Origin: an uncultured Algibacter sp.
Lineage (GTDB): Bacteria; Bacteroidota; Bacteroidia; Flavobacteriales; Flavobacteriaceae
Direction: 5' to 3'
Assembly (NCBI GenBank): GCA_937958265.1
Contig: CALGNX010000008.1
Coordinates: 1-64,000 of the forward strand
DNA length: 64,000 nt
Each line of letters starts with the position of its first letter. Positions within the stretch are counted from its first letter, which is position 1. A model generated the notes under the pieces. That model searched no databases and was not told the origin of the DNA. It worked only from the letters and a program-made list of their open reading frames with translations. This document shows, piece after piece, positions 33,729-43,042 of the stretch. A program made the translations under genes and the position numbers.

Positions 33729-33736
33729 TATATTTG
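33729..33736 (+). promoter_or_regulatory. -7 element TATATTTG of dapD
   Basis: TATATTTG lies 15 nt before the dapD ATG at 33752. Confidence 0.6.
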
Positions 33737-33751
33737 TGAAAATTTAAAATT

Positions 33752-34567
33752 ATGACGGAACTACAACAAATCATAGAAAAGGCTTGGGATAATAGAGATC
33801 TTTTAAAAGAAGAGCAAACAACTACAGCTATAAAACAAGTTATAGACTTGTTAGACAAAGGTGAATTAAGAGTTGCTCAACCTGTTAGCGATGGTTGGCA
33901 AGTTAATGAATGGGTAAAAAAAGCAGTAGTTTTATATTTCCCAATTCAGAAAATGGACACCTTAGAGGCTGGTATTTTTGAATACCACGATAAAATGCCT
34001 TTAAAAACCAATTACAAAGCGCAAGGCGTGCGCGTTGTACCTGGTGCTTCTGCTAGAAAAGGCTCTTATTTATCTGCCGGAACTATTTTAATGCCTAGTT
34101 ATGTAAACATTGGAGCTTATGTAGATGAAGGCACTATGGTGGATACTTGGGCTACTGTTGGTAGCTGTGCACAAATTGGCAAAAACGTACATTTATCGGG
34201 CGGTGTTGGTATTGGTGGCGTTTTGGAGCCTCTACAAGCTGCTCCTGTAATTATAGAAGATAATGTTTTTATTGGAAGCCGTTGCATTGTTGTTGAAGGT
34301 GTTCGTGTACAAACAGAAGCTGTTTTAGGTGCCGGAGTAACCCTTACCATGAGTACAAAAATAATTGATGTAACTGGAGATAAGCCCGTTGAGTATAAAG
34401 GTATTGTACCTCCAAGATCTGTAGTTATTCCTGGTAGCTATGCTAAAGAATTTCCTTCAGGGAGCTATAATGTACCTTGCGCACTAATTATTGGAAAGCG
34501 TAAAGAGAGTACTAATAAAAAAACATCGCTTAACGATGCGCTAAGAGACCACAGCGTGGCGGTATAG
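33752..34567 (+). CDS. dapD: 2,3,4,5-tetrahydropyridine-2,6-dicarboxylate N-succinyltransferase
   Basis: Trimeric left-handed beta-helix acyltransferase (271 aa) in the succinylase branch of lysine/diaminopimelate synthesis, using succinyl-CoA. The N-terminal helical domain is about 1-100. The hexapeptide repeats start around 105 (PGASARKGSYLSAGTILMP, YVNIGAYVDEGTMVDTWATVGSCAQIGKNVHLS) and include the loop GGVLEPLQAAPVIIEDNVFIGSRC (about 152-175). The C-terminus GSYNVPCALIIGKR is typical. It stands alone with its own promoter. Diaminopimelate is needed for peptidoglycan cross-links. Confidence 0.95.
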   Translation: MTELQQIIEKAWDNRDLLKEEQTTTAIKQVIDLLDKGELRVAQPVSDGWQVNEWVKKAVVLYFPIQKMDTLEAGIFEYHDKMPLKTNYKAQGVRVVPGASARKGSYLSAGTILMPSYVNIGAYVDEGTMVDTWATVGSCAQIGKNVHLSGGVGIGGVLEPLQAAPVIIEDNVFIGSRCIVVEGVRVQTEAVLGAGVTLTMSTKIIDVTGDKPVEYKGIVPPRSVVIPGSYAKEFPSGSYNVPCALIIGKRKESTNKKTSLNDALRDHSVAV

Positions 34568-34626
34568 TTTTAACAACCTCATATATTTATATATAAAATT
34601 AAAGTTTAGACGAAAGTTAAAAACAG

Positions 34627-35610
34627 ATGCAAGATTTAAAAGAAAACACCCAAGTTGATGCTGTTATCACTTGGGTGGATGGAAGTGATAAGAATTGGCA
34701 AGAAAAAATAAATAAATACTCTAAAACAAAAATAAATTTCTCATCCAAAAAACATCTTAAACGTTACAATTCTATAGGGGAAATTGATATCGCCATTAAA
34801 TCAATAATTAAATTTGCTCCATTTATAAGAACTATTTATTTAGTAACGGATAACCAAATACCAAAATCTTTTGAAAGTTTAAAAAAACTAGGATTAAATA
34901 AAAATATCAATTTAGAAATTATAGATCACACAATAATTTTTAAAGAATACGAAACGTTTTTACCTTGCTTCAATTCGTGCTCAATAGGTAGTGTACTATT
35001 TAGAATACCCAAATTATCTGAGCATTTCATTATTTTTAACGATGACACTTTTTTAATGCGAAAAACGTCTATAACAGACTTTTTCATTAACGGAAAACCC
35101 ATCATAAGGGGTACGTGGCAACATTTTAATGAAAATAGATGGATAAGAAAGATATACCATAAGGGTTTGACTATATTAGGTAAACCGGTTAAAACAGACA
35201 AAATAAGCTTTAAAAAATTTCAACAAAACAGCGCTAAATTAGCTGACACAGAAAATTATTTACGACGATTTCATACGCCTGTGTGCTTAAGAAAATCAAC
35301 TTTAGTCAATTTTTTTGATAAAAACGAAATCCTCGAAGAAAACATAAAGCACAGGTTCCGAAATGAAAATCAATTTATAATCTCATCATTATCTGAACAT
35401 TTAGAAATTAAGAAAAAGACATTTCATTATAGAAATAACGCTCAACTAACTTATTTTAGGTCCTATAAAAAATTATGGATTACAAAATTAAAGTTGAATT
35501 GGTTTGAGAGAAATAAGAAAAAAATTTTTGTAACATTTCAAAGCCTAGATATGGCCGATAAAACGACTTTAAACTATATTCTAAATTGGATAGATAATAA
35601 AATCACATAA
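34627..35610 (+). CDS. Stealth-family sugar-phosphate transferase
   Basis: Protein of 327 residues with the four conserved Stealth regions: CR1 VDAVITWVDGSDKNWQ (about 11-26), CR2 IGEIDIAIKSIIKFAPFIRTIYLVTDNQ (about 51-78) plus HFIIFNDDTFLM (about 132-143), CR3 around FHTPVCLRKS (about 217-226), and CR4 RFRNENQF (about 245-252). Stealth enzymes transfer hexose-1-phosphate from UDP-sugars to build phosphodiester-linked surface polysaccharides. It opens a surface-glycan island (34.6-39.2 kb) whose members face both ways. The acceptor is unknown. Confidence 0.88.
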   Translation: MQDLKENTQVDAVITWVDGSDKNWQEKINKYSKTKINFSSKKHLKRYNSIGEIDIAIKSIIKFAPFIRTIYLVTDNQIPKSFESLKKLGLNKNINLEIIDHTIIFKEYETFLPCFNSCSIGSVLFRIPKLSEHFIIFNDDTFLMRKTSITDFFINGKPIIRGTWQHFNENRWIRKIYHKGLTILGKPVKTDKISFKKFQQNSAKLADTENYLRRFHTPVCLRKSTLVNFFDKNEILEENIKHRFRNENQFIISSLSEHLEIKKKTFHYRNNAQLTYFRSYKKLWITKLKLNWFERNKKKIFVTFQSLDMADKTTLNYILNWIDNKIT

Positions 35611-35734
35611 AATCTTATTGATTCATTTAGTTTTTATTTTAATCAAAACCAATTTATTTGAAATGAGTATAAACAAAAGCAAACTACTTTGATTTTCATG
35701 AGTTATTTATTAATTATAAAGAAAATTAAAATTC

Positions 35735-36355
35735 CTAGACTATAGTTTCACCTGCAGCACGCATGCGCTTTATTAAGTCTCTTTGAGCAGATAACGAGTG
35801 CATATTAGCTCTCAAAAATCTCCGTTCTACTTTCTTTTTTGCAAAAAAATGAAACCAATCTGCAAATGGCAAAAAATCTCTGTGACCTATTCCGTCTACA
35901 ACAATAAATTGTAAAGTATTATTTTCTAAAATTTTGCAGCAAATATTTCTAGCTCTTAAATCACCTACAAATATTTTATGAGTAATCATCTGTGATTTTA
36001 ATCTTCCTAAGGCCTTAAAAAGCACCTCATCCGTATAAGGTCCATTTTCCATTTCCAAATAGTGTCGCAAGGTTAAAGATATATTTTGTGAAACTTCATC
36101 CTTAATTAAATTATAAACAAAACCAGTTCCTAAATTAGTTTCTATTTCGCCATAGTAAGCTGCATAAAACTGATAGTCGAACTTTGAAGAATCTTTATTT
36201 TCTATTTTTTTAAAATAATTAATTTCCTTGTATAAATGTGATTTTTCTATTTTTGGTTTACCAATCTTAATGCATAAACTGTCATTTTCAGGATGTCTAT
36301 AACATGTTCTAGCTAATCCTTCAGCAATATAATGTTCCTTTTTAATCTCAATCAT
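35735..36355 (-). CDS. YrbL-like small kinase-fold protein
   Basis: Protein of 206 residues with a minimal kinase-like fold of the YrbL (PhoP-network) family, related to the LPS kinases WaaP/KdkA. It has the N-lobe lysine stretch ARTCYRHPENDSLCIKIGKP (about 15-34), the catalytic-loop equivalent VGDLRARNICCK (about 126-137, D and N placed as D-x4-N) and a DFG-like VVDGIG (about 146-151). YrbL's function is not firmly known. The location beside phospho-glycan transferases suggests a sugar or lipid-A phosphorylation step. It is on the opposite strand to its neighbours. Confidence 0.78.
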   Translation of the reverse strand: MIEIKKEHYIAEGLARTCYRHPENDSLCIKIGKPKIEKSHLYKEINYFKKIENKDSSKFDYQFYAAYYGEIETNLGTGFVYNLIKDEVSQNISLTLRHYLEMENGPYTDEVLFKALGRLKSQMITHKIFVGDLRARNICCKILENNTLQFIVVDGIGHRDFLPFADWFHFFAKKKVERRFLRANMHSLSAQRDLIKRMRAAGETIV

Positions 36356-36535
36356 TTATGTTTTTCATTTTTAAAATTACTTTTATAATGCATTAAGTTT
36401 CGTTACTCTATTAAAAAAGCCAACAGCAGAAGTCTCATTATAAAAACACATCAAAAATAATAAAAAATGAATCGTCATTATTAAAGGAAACATTCTTTTA
36501 GCAAAAAAAAACAACTATAATTACAAATCTAAATT

Positions 36536-36543
36536 TATCTTTG
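36536..36543 (+). promoter_or_regulatory. -7 element TATCTTTG before the CDP-glycerol-type transferase
   Basis: TATCTTTG followed by TG lies 83 nt before the ATG at 36627, a longer leader than most in the window. Confidence 0.4.
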
Positions 36544-36626
36544 TGAACTAGAAGAAAGTAAATATTCATTTCATCGAATCTTTACAGCAAAACATATTTT
36601 AATTTTTCAAGCTCAATTACAACTTA

Positions 36627-37697
36627 ATGCAATTAAAATTTTTAATATATATATCTTACAGTTATGCGCTACCAATAGGCATGCCTTTAGAAACTGAAAT
36701 TTTAAAACGTAGTTATAACGTAAAATGGTTTTCAGATTTAGACGAAGGCTACAAGGCTATCTCTAAAAAAAACAATATACTTAAAAATATACACGAAGTA
36801 ATAAATTACAAACCGCATATCATATTAACCATTACAGATAGTGTACCAGATTTTATAAATGCACTAAAAGTACAAGTGTTTCATGGCTTTCCTGCAAATA
36901 AAAGGAAAGCAACCGATCAGTTCAAAATACGAGGACTATTTGATTTGTATTGCACGCAAGGCGCATCCTCAACACTTGTATTTGAAGAAATTAGTAAAAA
37001 GAATAAAACTTTTGATGTTATAGAAACTGGATGGTCTAAAATGGACGCCTTATTTCCTTTAGAAAGCCGCCCTACCCTAAGTACCCCAAATATTTTAGTG
37101 GCTTCTACATTTACTAAACAATACAGTTTAGCTCTAAACTCTAAAGTTATAGATGAAATTGAGCGTATTGCTAAATTACAAAAATGGCATTTCATGATTG
37201 TTTTACACCCAAAATTACCAAATAGTGTAAAGGAAAAAATTAAAAATATTCAAAACAAATTTATAACCTATTACGACACTACAGATTTAGTTCCATTATT
37301 TAAAAAAGCAGATCTTATGTTTTCGGACACTACATCTGCCATTATAGAATTTATTCTTCAAAACAAACCCGTTGTAACTTTTAATAATAATATGCCTGAT
37401 AAATACATGATTAATATTTCTGAAACAGAAAATATTGAAGAGGCTATTCAAAAAGGTTTAGAAAAACCTAAACAACTAATTTTAGAAATAGAAAAATTCG
37501 CTAAATTTTCTCATACATTTAACGATGGTAAATCGAGTGAGCGGGTTATTGATGCCACTATTTCATTTTTATACAAGGACAAAAGTTACTTAAAAAAAAA
37601 GCCTCTTAATTTAATTAGAAAATACAAAATAAGAAAACGCCTAAGTTATTTTACTTTAAAAAGCTACAATAAACCTTTCACTCTATCAAATCATTAA
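36627..37697 (+). CDS. CDP-glycerol glycerophosphotransferase-like protein
   Basis: Protein of 356 residues resembling the C-terminal GT-B part of TagB/TagF teichoic-acid polymerases. Visible features: VQVFHGFPANKRK (about 83-95; HG.. is the catalytic-histidine motif of the family), GWSKMDALFP (about 134-143), LVASTFTKQYSL (about 155-166), MIVLHPKLP (about 190-198) and the donor-binding DLMFSDTTSAIIEFILQNKPVV (about 230-251). Known relatives transfer glycerol- or ribitol-phosphate. In Gram-negatives they modify capsule or LPS. The following GT2 gene starts 2 nt after its stop. Confidence 0.8.
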   Translation: MQLKFLIYISYSYALPIGMPLETEILKRSYNVKWFSDLDEGYKAISKKNNILKNIHEVINYKPHIILTITDSVPDFINALKVQVFHGFPANKRKATDQFKIRGLFDLYCTQGASSTLVFEEISKKNKTFDVIETGWSKMDALFPLESRPTLSTPNILVASTFTKQYSLALNSKVIDEIERIAKLQKWHFMIVLHPKLPNSVKEKIKNIQNKFITYYDTTDLVPLFKKADLMFSDTTSAIIEFILQNKPVVTFNNNMPDKYMINISETENIEEAIQKGLEKPKQLILEIEKFAKFSHTFNDGKSSERVIDATISFLYKDKSYLKKKPLNLIRKYKIRKRLSYFTLKSYNKPFTLSNH

Positions 37698-37699
37698 AA

Positions 37700-38455
37700 A
37701 TGCAAAAGCTAACAGCAATAATTCCTGCAGGAAACGAAATTCATAATATAGAAGAAGTAATTGCTTCAGTAAGTTTTGCAGATGAAATACTAGTTGTAGA
37801 TAGCTTAAGTACAGATGGAACTTACGAAAAAGCATTAGCAACAAACGCCAAAGTTATAAGGCGAGATTATAAATACTCTGCTTCGCAAAAAAACTGGGCA
37901 ATCCCTCAAGCTAAACATGAATGGATTTTACTAGTTGATGCTGATGAACGAGTAACACCCGAGCTCAAAGAAGAAATTCTAGAAATTCTAAAAAATCCAA
38001 CAAAAAATATAGTTGCTTTTTGGATTGGCCGAAATAATCATTTTATGGGTGAACATGTAAAATATAGTGGTTGGAGAAATGATTCTGTAATTAGACTTTT
38101 TAAAAGAGACTTTTGCAAATACCAAGATAAACATGTACACGCAGAAATAATTGCTAACGGAAAAGTGGGTTACCTTAAAAACAAACTATATCATAACACT
38201 TATATCACTTTTGATAAGTATATAGAAAAAATGAACCGTTATGCTAATTGGCAAGCCAAAGATTATGATAAGAAAACAGGAAAATTAACACCTTATCATT
38301 TCATTTTAAAACCATTTTGGGGCTTTTTTAAACACTATATTATTCAAAGCGGTTTTAGAGATGGCGTTGTAGGATTAACAATAGGTTACATACAAAGTTA
38401 TGTGGTGTTTATGAGATATGTGAAACTTTGGCTACTACGCAAGAATAGAGTTTAA
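37700..38455 (+). CDS. Family 2 glycosyltransferase, WaaE/KdtX-like
   Basis: GT-A glycosyltransferase of 251 residues. The nucleotide-sugar site is LTAIIPAGNEIHNIEEVIASV (about 4-24), with EILVVDSLSTDGT (about 29-41). The metal-binding DxD is in WILLVDADERVTPEL (about 75-89). The second half (HFMGEHVKYSGWRNDSVIRLFKRD, HAEIIANGKVGYLKN) is the WaaE-like type, which adds glucose to the LPS inner core. It is coupled to the preceding phosphotransferase gene (2-nt gap) and convergent with the KdkA-like gene 1 nt away. Confidence 0.88.
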   Translation: MQKLTAIIPAGNEIHNIEEVIASVSFADEILVVDSLSTDGTYEKALATNAKVIRRDYKYSASQKNWAIPQAKHEWILLVDADERVTPELKEEILEILKNPTKNIVAFWIGRNNHFMGEHVKYSGWRNDSVIRLFKRDFCKYQDKHVHAEIIANGKVGYLKNKLYHNTYITFDKYIEKMNRYANWQAKDYDKKTGKLTPYHFILKPFWGFFKHYIIQSGFRDGVVGLTIGYIQSYVVFMRYVKLWLLRKNRV

Positions 38456-38456
38456 A

Positions 38457-39212
38457 TTACTTTATCCAAAATTTCAACTTTTTTTTGAGTCTCTTTTTTC
38501 TATTAAATTTATATTGAAATACCTCTGTAGCATTCCACATTTTCGTAAAAATATCAGTATATGAATTCCCAGAAATTTTAGCATACTCATCACTCATAAT
38601 TTCTACAATATGTTTGTGAGGCGTTAAACGTTCGAAATTACTAATTCTTTCATCCAAAGTCAAAGGCTTAAAAACCATTCTATTCAGATCCACCAATTTA
38701 AAATGGTATTCATTTTCTTTAACTGTAATTAAAGTATTTCCTGGGGAGTGATCTAAAAATAGAATATTATTATTATGGAGCTGGTGAGTAAACCTAGTGA
38801 ATGCTCTTAAAATACTTTCATGATTTGGATACTCTGTATTATTTGACAACTCACGAAAGGTTAAGTCATATTTGTGATGTTCACTTACATAATAACTATG
38901 CTTAAAGAAAAACACAGAAGGAAATTCGTAATACGCTATAGGCTGTGGTGTTCCTATGCCTAAATCCAAAAGTTTATTAGCATATTCAAAAGATCGTTGA
39001 GCCTTACTTTTTCTAAAAAACTTATAAAAAATTTTATTTAATAAGTTAGGCACTTTAAATGATTTAATATTAACAACCACTCCATTTAAATTAAACAACT
39101 TTAACTTATTCCTTTTTTCTTTTATGCATTTTCCCGAAGTTTCAAAAGACTCAATAAAAGCATCAATTTCTATACTATAATCTTTATAAATGGGATGAAA
39201 AATTTTATTCAT
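38457..39212 (-). CDS. KdkA/InaA-type LPS core kinase-like protein
   Basis: Kinase-fold protein (251 aa) of the lipopolysaccharide kinase group. The N-lobe contains GVVVNIKSFKVPN (about 45-57). The catalytic loop is FLDHSPGNTLI (about 151-161; D-x4-N) and the DFG equivalent KLVDLNRM (about 171-178). KdkA phosphorylates Kdo in single-Kdo LPS. The RKSKAQRSFEYANKLLDLGIGTPQPIAYYE stretch (about 67-96) is typical of that group. The C-terminus is strongly basic (RKKRLKKKLKFW). With the YrbL-like gene it gives two different small kinases in one glycan island. Confidence 0.8.
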   Translation of the reverse strand: MNKIFHPIYKDYSIEIDAFIESFETSGKCIKEKRNKLKLFNLNGVVVNIKSFKVPNLLNKIFYKFFRKSKAQRSFEYANKLLDLGIGTPQPIAYYEFPSVFFFKHSYYVSEHHKYDLTFRELSNNTEYPNHESILRAFTRFTHQLHNNNILFLDHSPGNTLITVKENEYHFKLVDLNRMVFKPLTLDERISNFERLTPHKHIVEIMSDEYAKISGNSYTDIFTKMWNATEVFQYKFNRKKRLKKKLKFWIK

Positions 39213-39411
39213 TTGACAATATTACAACGTTTTAAATAATTCTAAAAAATATATTAGCATTTGTAGTAAAAACAATAATAAAATATTTCACCAATCTACA
39301 TGACCGCTGGAGCACAAATAAAGTTTAATAGCTCAATTTAAAGCAAGACATCAACAGTAATACTTAAGAAATTTATACCATAAATTATTAAAAATTAAGT
39401 GGACTATTTCG

Positions 39412-39419
39412 TAAATTTG
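39412..39419 (+). promoter_or_regulatory. -7 element TAAATTTG of cca
   Basis: TAAATTTG followed by C lies 65 nt before the cca ATG at 39485, leaving a leader of about 60 nt. Confidence 0.45.
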
Positions 39420-39484
39420 CCAATATAAAACACAGCTGAAATTTAAGCTTATTATTTAGTAAATTTTAGCACCTTCAAACTATT

Positions 39485-40900
39485 ATGAACTACGAAAAAG
39501 CACTACAGCACCCTATATTTAAAGTTATCTCCAAATCTGCAGAAGAATTAAAAATAGATTCTTACGTGATAGGTGGTTTTGTGCGCGATTTTATTTTAAA
39601 CCGAGGTCTTGCTAAAGATATTGATGTAGTTGCTGTTGGAGACGGCATTAAGCTTGCTAAACAAGTTGCCAAAAACCTACCAAATAAGCCCAAAGTACAA
39701 GTTTTTAAAACCTACGGTACAGCCATGCTTATGTACAATGGTATTGAAGTTGAATTTGTTGGCGCTAGAAAAGAATCGTACACAGCCGATAGCAGAAACC
39801 CATCTGTTGAAAATGGAACTTTAGAAGACGACCAAAACCGTAGAGATTTTACCATAAACGCATTGGCTTTAAACTTAAATCGCAACGCATTTGGAGCGTT
39901 ATTAGACCCATTTAATGGCATTACAGATTTAAAGATTAAAACTATAAAAACACCTTTAAACCCAGATATTACATATAGTGATGATCCGCTACGTATGCTC
40001 CGTGCCATTAGGTTTGCAACGCAACTAAATTTTACTATTGATGCAGAATCCCTTAAATCTATTACAAGAAATTGTGATAGAATAAAGATAATAACTAATG
40101 AACGTATTGTAACCGAACTCCATAAAATTATAGAAAGTGATACCCCTTCTACAGGGTTTTTACTTTTAGAAAAAACAGGACTACTACACCACATTCTGCC
40201 AGAACTAACCGCTTTAAAAGGTATTGATGAAGTGGATGGGCAACGCCATAAAGACAACTTCTATCACACGCTTGAAGTTGTGGATAATATCTCGAAAAAC
40301 ACTACCGACCTTTGGTTACGATGGGCCGCATTACTGCATGACATAGGCAAAGCACCAACTAAAAAATTTAATAAAAAAGCGGGCTGGACATTTCACGCAC
40401 ATGAATTTGAAGGATCTAAAATGGTTTACAAACTATTTAAAAGACTAAAGATGCCTTTGAATGACAAAATGAAATTTGTTCAAAAACTCGTATTTATGAG
40501 CTCCCGTCCAATCGTACTTGCTGAAGATATTGCTACGGACTCTGCTGTACGACGCTTAATTTTTGATGCGGGCGATTACGTTGAAGATTTAATGACTTTA
40601 TGTGAGGCTGATATTACTACTAAAAACCCGAGAAAATTTGAGAAGTATCATAATAATTTTAAAATAGTTCGCAACAAAATTATTGAGGTTGAAGCTAGAG
40701 ATCAAGTCAGGAATTTTCAACCACCAATTTCTGGCGAAGATATTATAAAGGCTTTTAATTTAAAACCCTCGCGAGAAATAGGCATTATAAAAGAAGCTAT
40801 AAAAGAAGCTATTTTAGAAGGTGATATTCCTAACGATTTTAATGCCGCCTATGCATTAATGCTAAAAAAAGGCAGCGATTTAGGGTTAACAAAGCAGTAA
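39485..40900 (+). CDS. cca: CCA tRNA nucleotidyltransferase with HD domain
   Basis: Class II nucleotidyltransferase (471 aa) that builds or repairs the tRNA 3' CCA end. The active site is [23 protein letters not shown] (about 27-49). Motif [23 protein letters not shown] (about 112-133), includes RRDFTINAL, and the nucleotide-selecting segment is [16 protein letters not shown] (about 162-177). The C-terminal half holds a metal-dependent HD phosphohydrolase domain ([15 protein letters not shown] about 286-292). A poly(A) polymerase is the alternative, but most flavobacteria carry a single enzyme of this kind. ctaA follows after 28 nt. Confidence 0.9.
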   Translation: MNYEKALQHPIFKVISKSAEELKIDSYVIGGFVRDFILNRGLAKDIDVVAVGDGIKLAKQVAKNLPNKPKVQVFKTYGTAMLMYNGIEVEFVGARKESYTADSRNPSVENGTLEDDQNRRDFTINALALNLNRNAFGALLDPFNGITDLKIKTIKTPLNPDITYSDDPLRMLRAIRFATQLNFTIDAESLKSITRNCDRIKIITNERIVTELHKIIESDTPSTGFLLLEKTGLLHHILPELTALKGIDEVDGQRHKDNFYHTLEVVDNISKNTTDLWLRWAALLHDIGKAPTKKFNKKAGWTFHAHEFEGSKMVYKLFKRLKMPLNDKMKFVQKLVFMSSRPIVLAEDIATDSAVRRLIFDAGDYVEDLMTLCEADITTKNPRKFEKYHNNFKIVRNKIIEVEARDQVRNFQPPISGEDIIKAFNLKPSREIGIIKEAIKEAILEGDIPNDFNAAYALMLKKGSDLGLTKQ

Positions 40901-40928
40901 TGAAGCAAAATTAAAAATTAGTGTAATT

Positions 40929-41954
40929 ATGGCAAATAGAATAAAAGACAACAAAAAAGTAGTTTATTGGTTATTAACGGGCTGCGCATTAATATTTGTA
41001 ATGGTTATTGTTGGTGGCATTACGCGTTTAACGCATTCTGGCCTATCTATTTCAAACTATAAATTAATTTCTGGAACCATACCACCATCAACAGATACGG
41101 AGTGGGATGCTGCTTTCGACTTGTACAAACAATACCCAGAATACCAAAAATTAAATAACCAATTTACCCTTGAGGATTTTAAAGATATCTATTTTTGGGA
41201 ATGGATACACCGCGTAATTGGTCGTTTTATTGGTTTAGTATTCCTAATTCCTTTTATATACTTTTTAGCAACTAAACAGTTTACTAAGCCAACCCTAAAA
41301 AAAGCATTTGTCCTTTTATGCATGGGCTCTCTACAAGGTTTTTTAGGCTGGTATATGGTTAAAAGTGGCTTAGTGGACAACCCTGATGTTAGCCATTATA
41401 GACTCGCTGCACACCTTACAACAGCATTTTTAACTTTCGCCTATACGTTTTGGGTGGCATTAGATTTAATATTTCCTGATAAAAAAACTGTAAATATACC
41501 CTACCGGAATTTAATTCGTTGTGGACTAATTATACTTATAGTACAAATTATTTATGGTGCTTTTGTTGCCGGCTTAGATGCTGGATGGATACACAACCAC
41601 TGGCCTATGATGAGCGAAGGCAAATTTATGCACGAAACCGTTTACCTAGAACAAACTCCTGTTTACAAAAACTTTATTGAAGGCAAAAGTGGTGTGCAAT
41701 TTGTACACAGAATTTTGGCTTTTATAGTTGTAGGCAGTATCATTTTAATATTTGTAAAGTCTAAAAAGCTTATTTTAAATACTTACCAAAAAACGGGTAT
41801 TAACGGACTTTTAATAATGGTTGGCATTCAATTTTTACTAGGTGTATTAACTATTGTATTGCAAGTTCCTGTTTGGCTTGGTGTAGCACATCAAGTAGGT
41901 GCTTTTTTTCTTTTAAGTATTATGACGTTTACTTTACATAGGTTTAGCAAGTAA
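40929..41954 (+). CDS. ctaA: Heme A synthase (COX15/CtaA family)
   Basis: Eight-helix membrane protein (341 aa) that oxidises heme O to heme A for cytochrome c oxidase. The N-terminal GGITRLTHSGLSI (about 28-40) holds the first conserved sequence. Histidine-bearing helices include WEWIHRVIGR (about 90-99), SHYRLAAHLTTAF (about 156-168), VQFVHRILAF (about 254-263) and LGVAHQVGAF (about 320-329), which ligate hemes. GAFVAGLDAGWIHNHWPMM (about 210-228) is diagnostic. The length fits the alpha-proteobacterial/mitochondrial type rather than the shorter Bacillus type. No ctaB or oxidase genes are adjacent. Confidence 0.93.
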   Translation: MANRIKDNKKVVYWLLTGCALIFVMVIVGGITRLTHSGLSISNYKLISGTIPPSTDTEWDAAFDLYKQYPEYQKLNNQFTLEDFKDIYFWEWIHRVIGRFIGLVFLIPFIYFLATKQFTKPTLKKAFVLLCMGSLQGFLGWYMVKSGLVDNPDVSHYRLAAHLTTAFLTFAYTFWVALDLIFPDKKTVNIPYRNLIRCGLIILIVQIIYGAFVAGLDAGWIHNHWPMMSEGKFMHETVYLEQTPVYKNFIEGKSGVQFVHRILAFIVVGSIILIFVKSKKLILNTYQKTGINGLLIMVGIQFLLGVLTIVLQVPVWLGVAHQVGAFFLLSIMTFTLHRFSK

Positions 41955-42198
41955 ACATGGTTTATAATTCTAAAAAACTATATTTTTTTACTCTAACGGT
42001 TTTTTATGGAAGTTTAAAATATAGATCTATTTTAATGTAACTTGAAGGTTTGTTTTCTGGTAAAATATATTGGTTTTAGCCAATTTCAGATTCAAATTAC
42101 TAGTAGTAACTAAACTTAAGCAAATACTTTTGAACATCGAGTAAGAGTAAAATAATTCAACATCTATTAGTGTTGGCAAAAATTAAGAACAAATCTTT

Positions 42199-42894
42199 AT
42201 GAAAAAGACATTATTGATAATTTTATTAATTTCAAATAAAATAATTGGACAAGAAACAAATACATTAAATTTAATTCATAAGAATAGTGATTTAACTGAA
42301 ATTATTCAATCTGACACATTATTCAAACCAAAATATCCGGATGGCATATATCTATCAAAAAAAGATTTTATAAGTAAGAAAGCCAATACTTCTAAAGCTG
42401 TTGAATTGAGAAATTTTAATAAAAAACCTATTGATAGTATAATTCATAACCCATATTTCTATTATAAAGAAAATAACAAAAAGGTGAACAACGTATTTGC
42501 TATTTCATATAAAGGTCATTTATACTTCCAAATAAAAGCTATCTTGAAAAATAGGAATAAGACAGACAGAGCTCAAAGCACAAATTTTTATAATACTTTT
42601 GTAAGAGTAATTATTGGTGGAAACAATTATTTATATACCGAAGCTGAATTAGTAAATCAGTGGGCAATGGGAACGGCTGTAAATTTCGGAATTATTGGAG
42701 GAATAATCGCAAATAATTTAATTAAAGGGAAAGGAATAGTTTGGGACTTTAAAAATGAAGAGTTTAATATTTTTAAATCTTGTAAAGACTACAACAAATT
42801 TATAAGCACAAAGATTAAAGATGATATTCAAGAATGTAAAAATCATCAACCAAATATGCTTGAAGTTCGAGAAACAATCAATAAAATAAAATAA
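42199..42894 (+). CDS. Secreted protein of unknown function (231 aa)
   Basis: The N-terminus is a short signal peptide (MKKTLLIILLISNKIIG, then QE). The mature part starts with a low-complexity stretch and then PKYPDGIYLSKKDFISKKANTS (about 49-70), a start I associate with the DUF6563-like secreted proteins of Bacteroidota; this is tentative. A hydrophobic Gly/Ile segment (NFGIIGGIIANNLI, about 160-173) could be a membrane hairpin or amyloid-like patch. The single late cysteine pair (SCKDYNK, QECKNH) is notable. It sits inside the accessory patch between inverted repeats, is lower in GC than its neighbours, and has no visible promoter. Confidence 0.6.
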   Translation: MKKTLLIILLISNKIIGQETNTLNLIHKNSDLTEIIQSDTLFKPKYPDGIYLSKKDFISKKANTSKAVELRNFNKKPIDSIIHNPYFYYKENNKKVNNVFAISYKGHLYFQIKAILKNRNKTDRAQSTNFYNTFVRVIIGGNNYLYTEAELVNQWAMGTAVNFGIIGGIIANNLIKGKGIVWDFKNEEFNIFKSCKDYNKFISTKIKDDIQECKNHQPNMLEVRETINKIK

Positions 42895-42900
42895 ACTTTT

Positions 42901-43033
42901 GCTAACACCTTATAAATTAATTGCTAATTTTAGCTCACTTGGGAAATTCCTTTGGAAGTTTGTAGTTCGTGATTAACCTAGTAAATTAGTTGCTTAAAGC
43001 GCGTAACAAACCGTATACAAAAACGCTAACACC
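42901..43033. repeat. 124-nt segment between GCTAACACC direct repeats
   Basis: GCTAACACC occurs at 42901-42909 and 43025-43033, exactly 124 nt apart. The segment contains a GCTAA-TT-TTAGC hairpin and GGAAATTCC, and ends with ACAAACCGTATAC. I remember very similar non-coding segments behind accessory genes in many Bacteroidota, suggesting a conserved mobile or structural element. Confidence 0.5.
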
Positions 43034-43042
43034 AATATCTGA

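Noticed and set aside
39712-40257. Minus-strand frame of 181 codons inside cca
   Set aside because: It is antisense to the conserved nucleotidyltransferase core, with serine-rich shadow composition.
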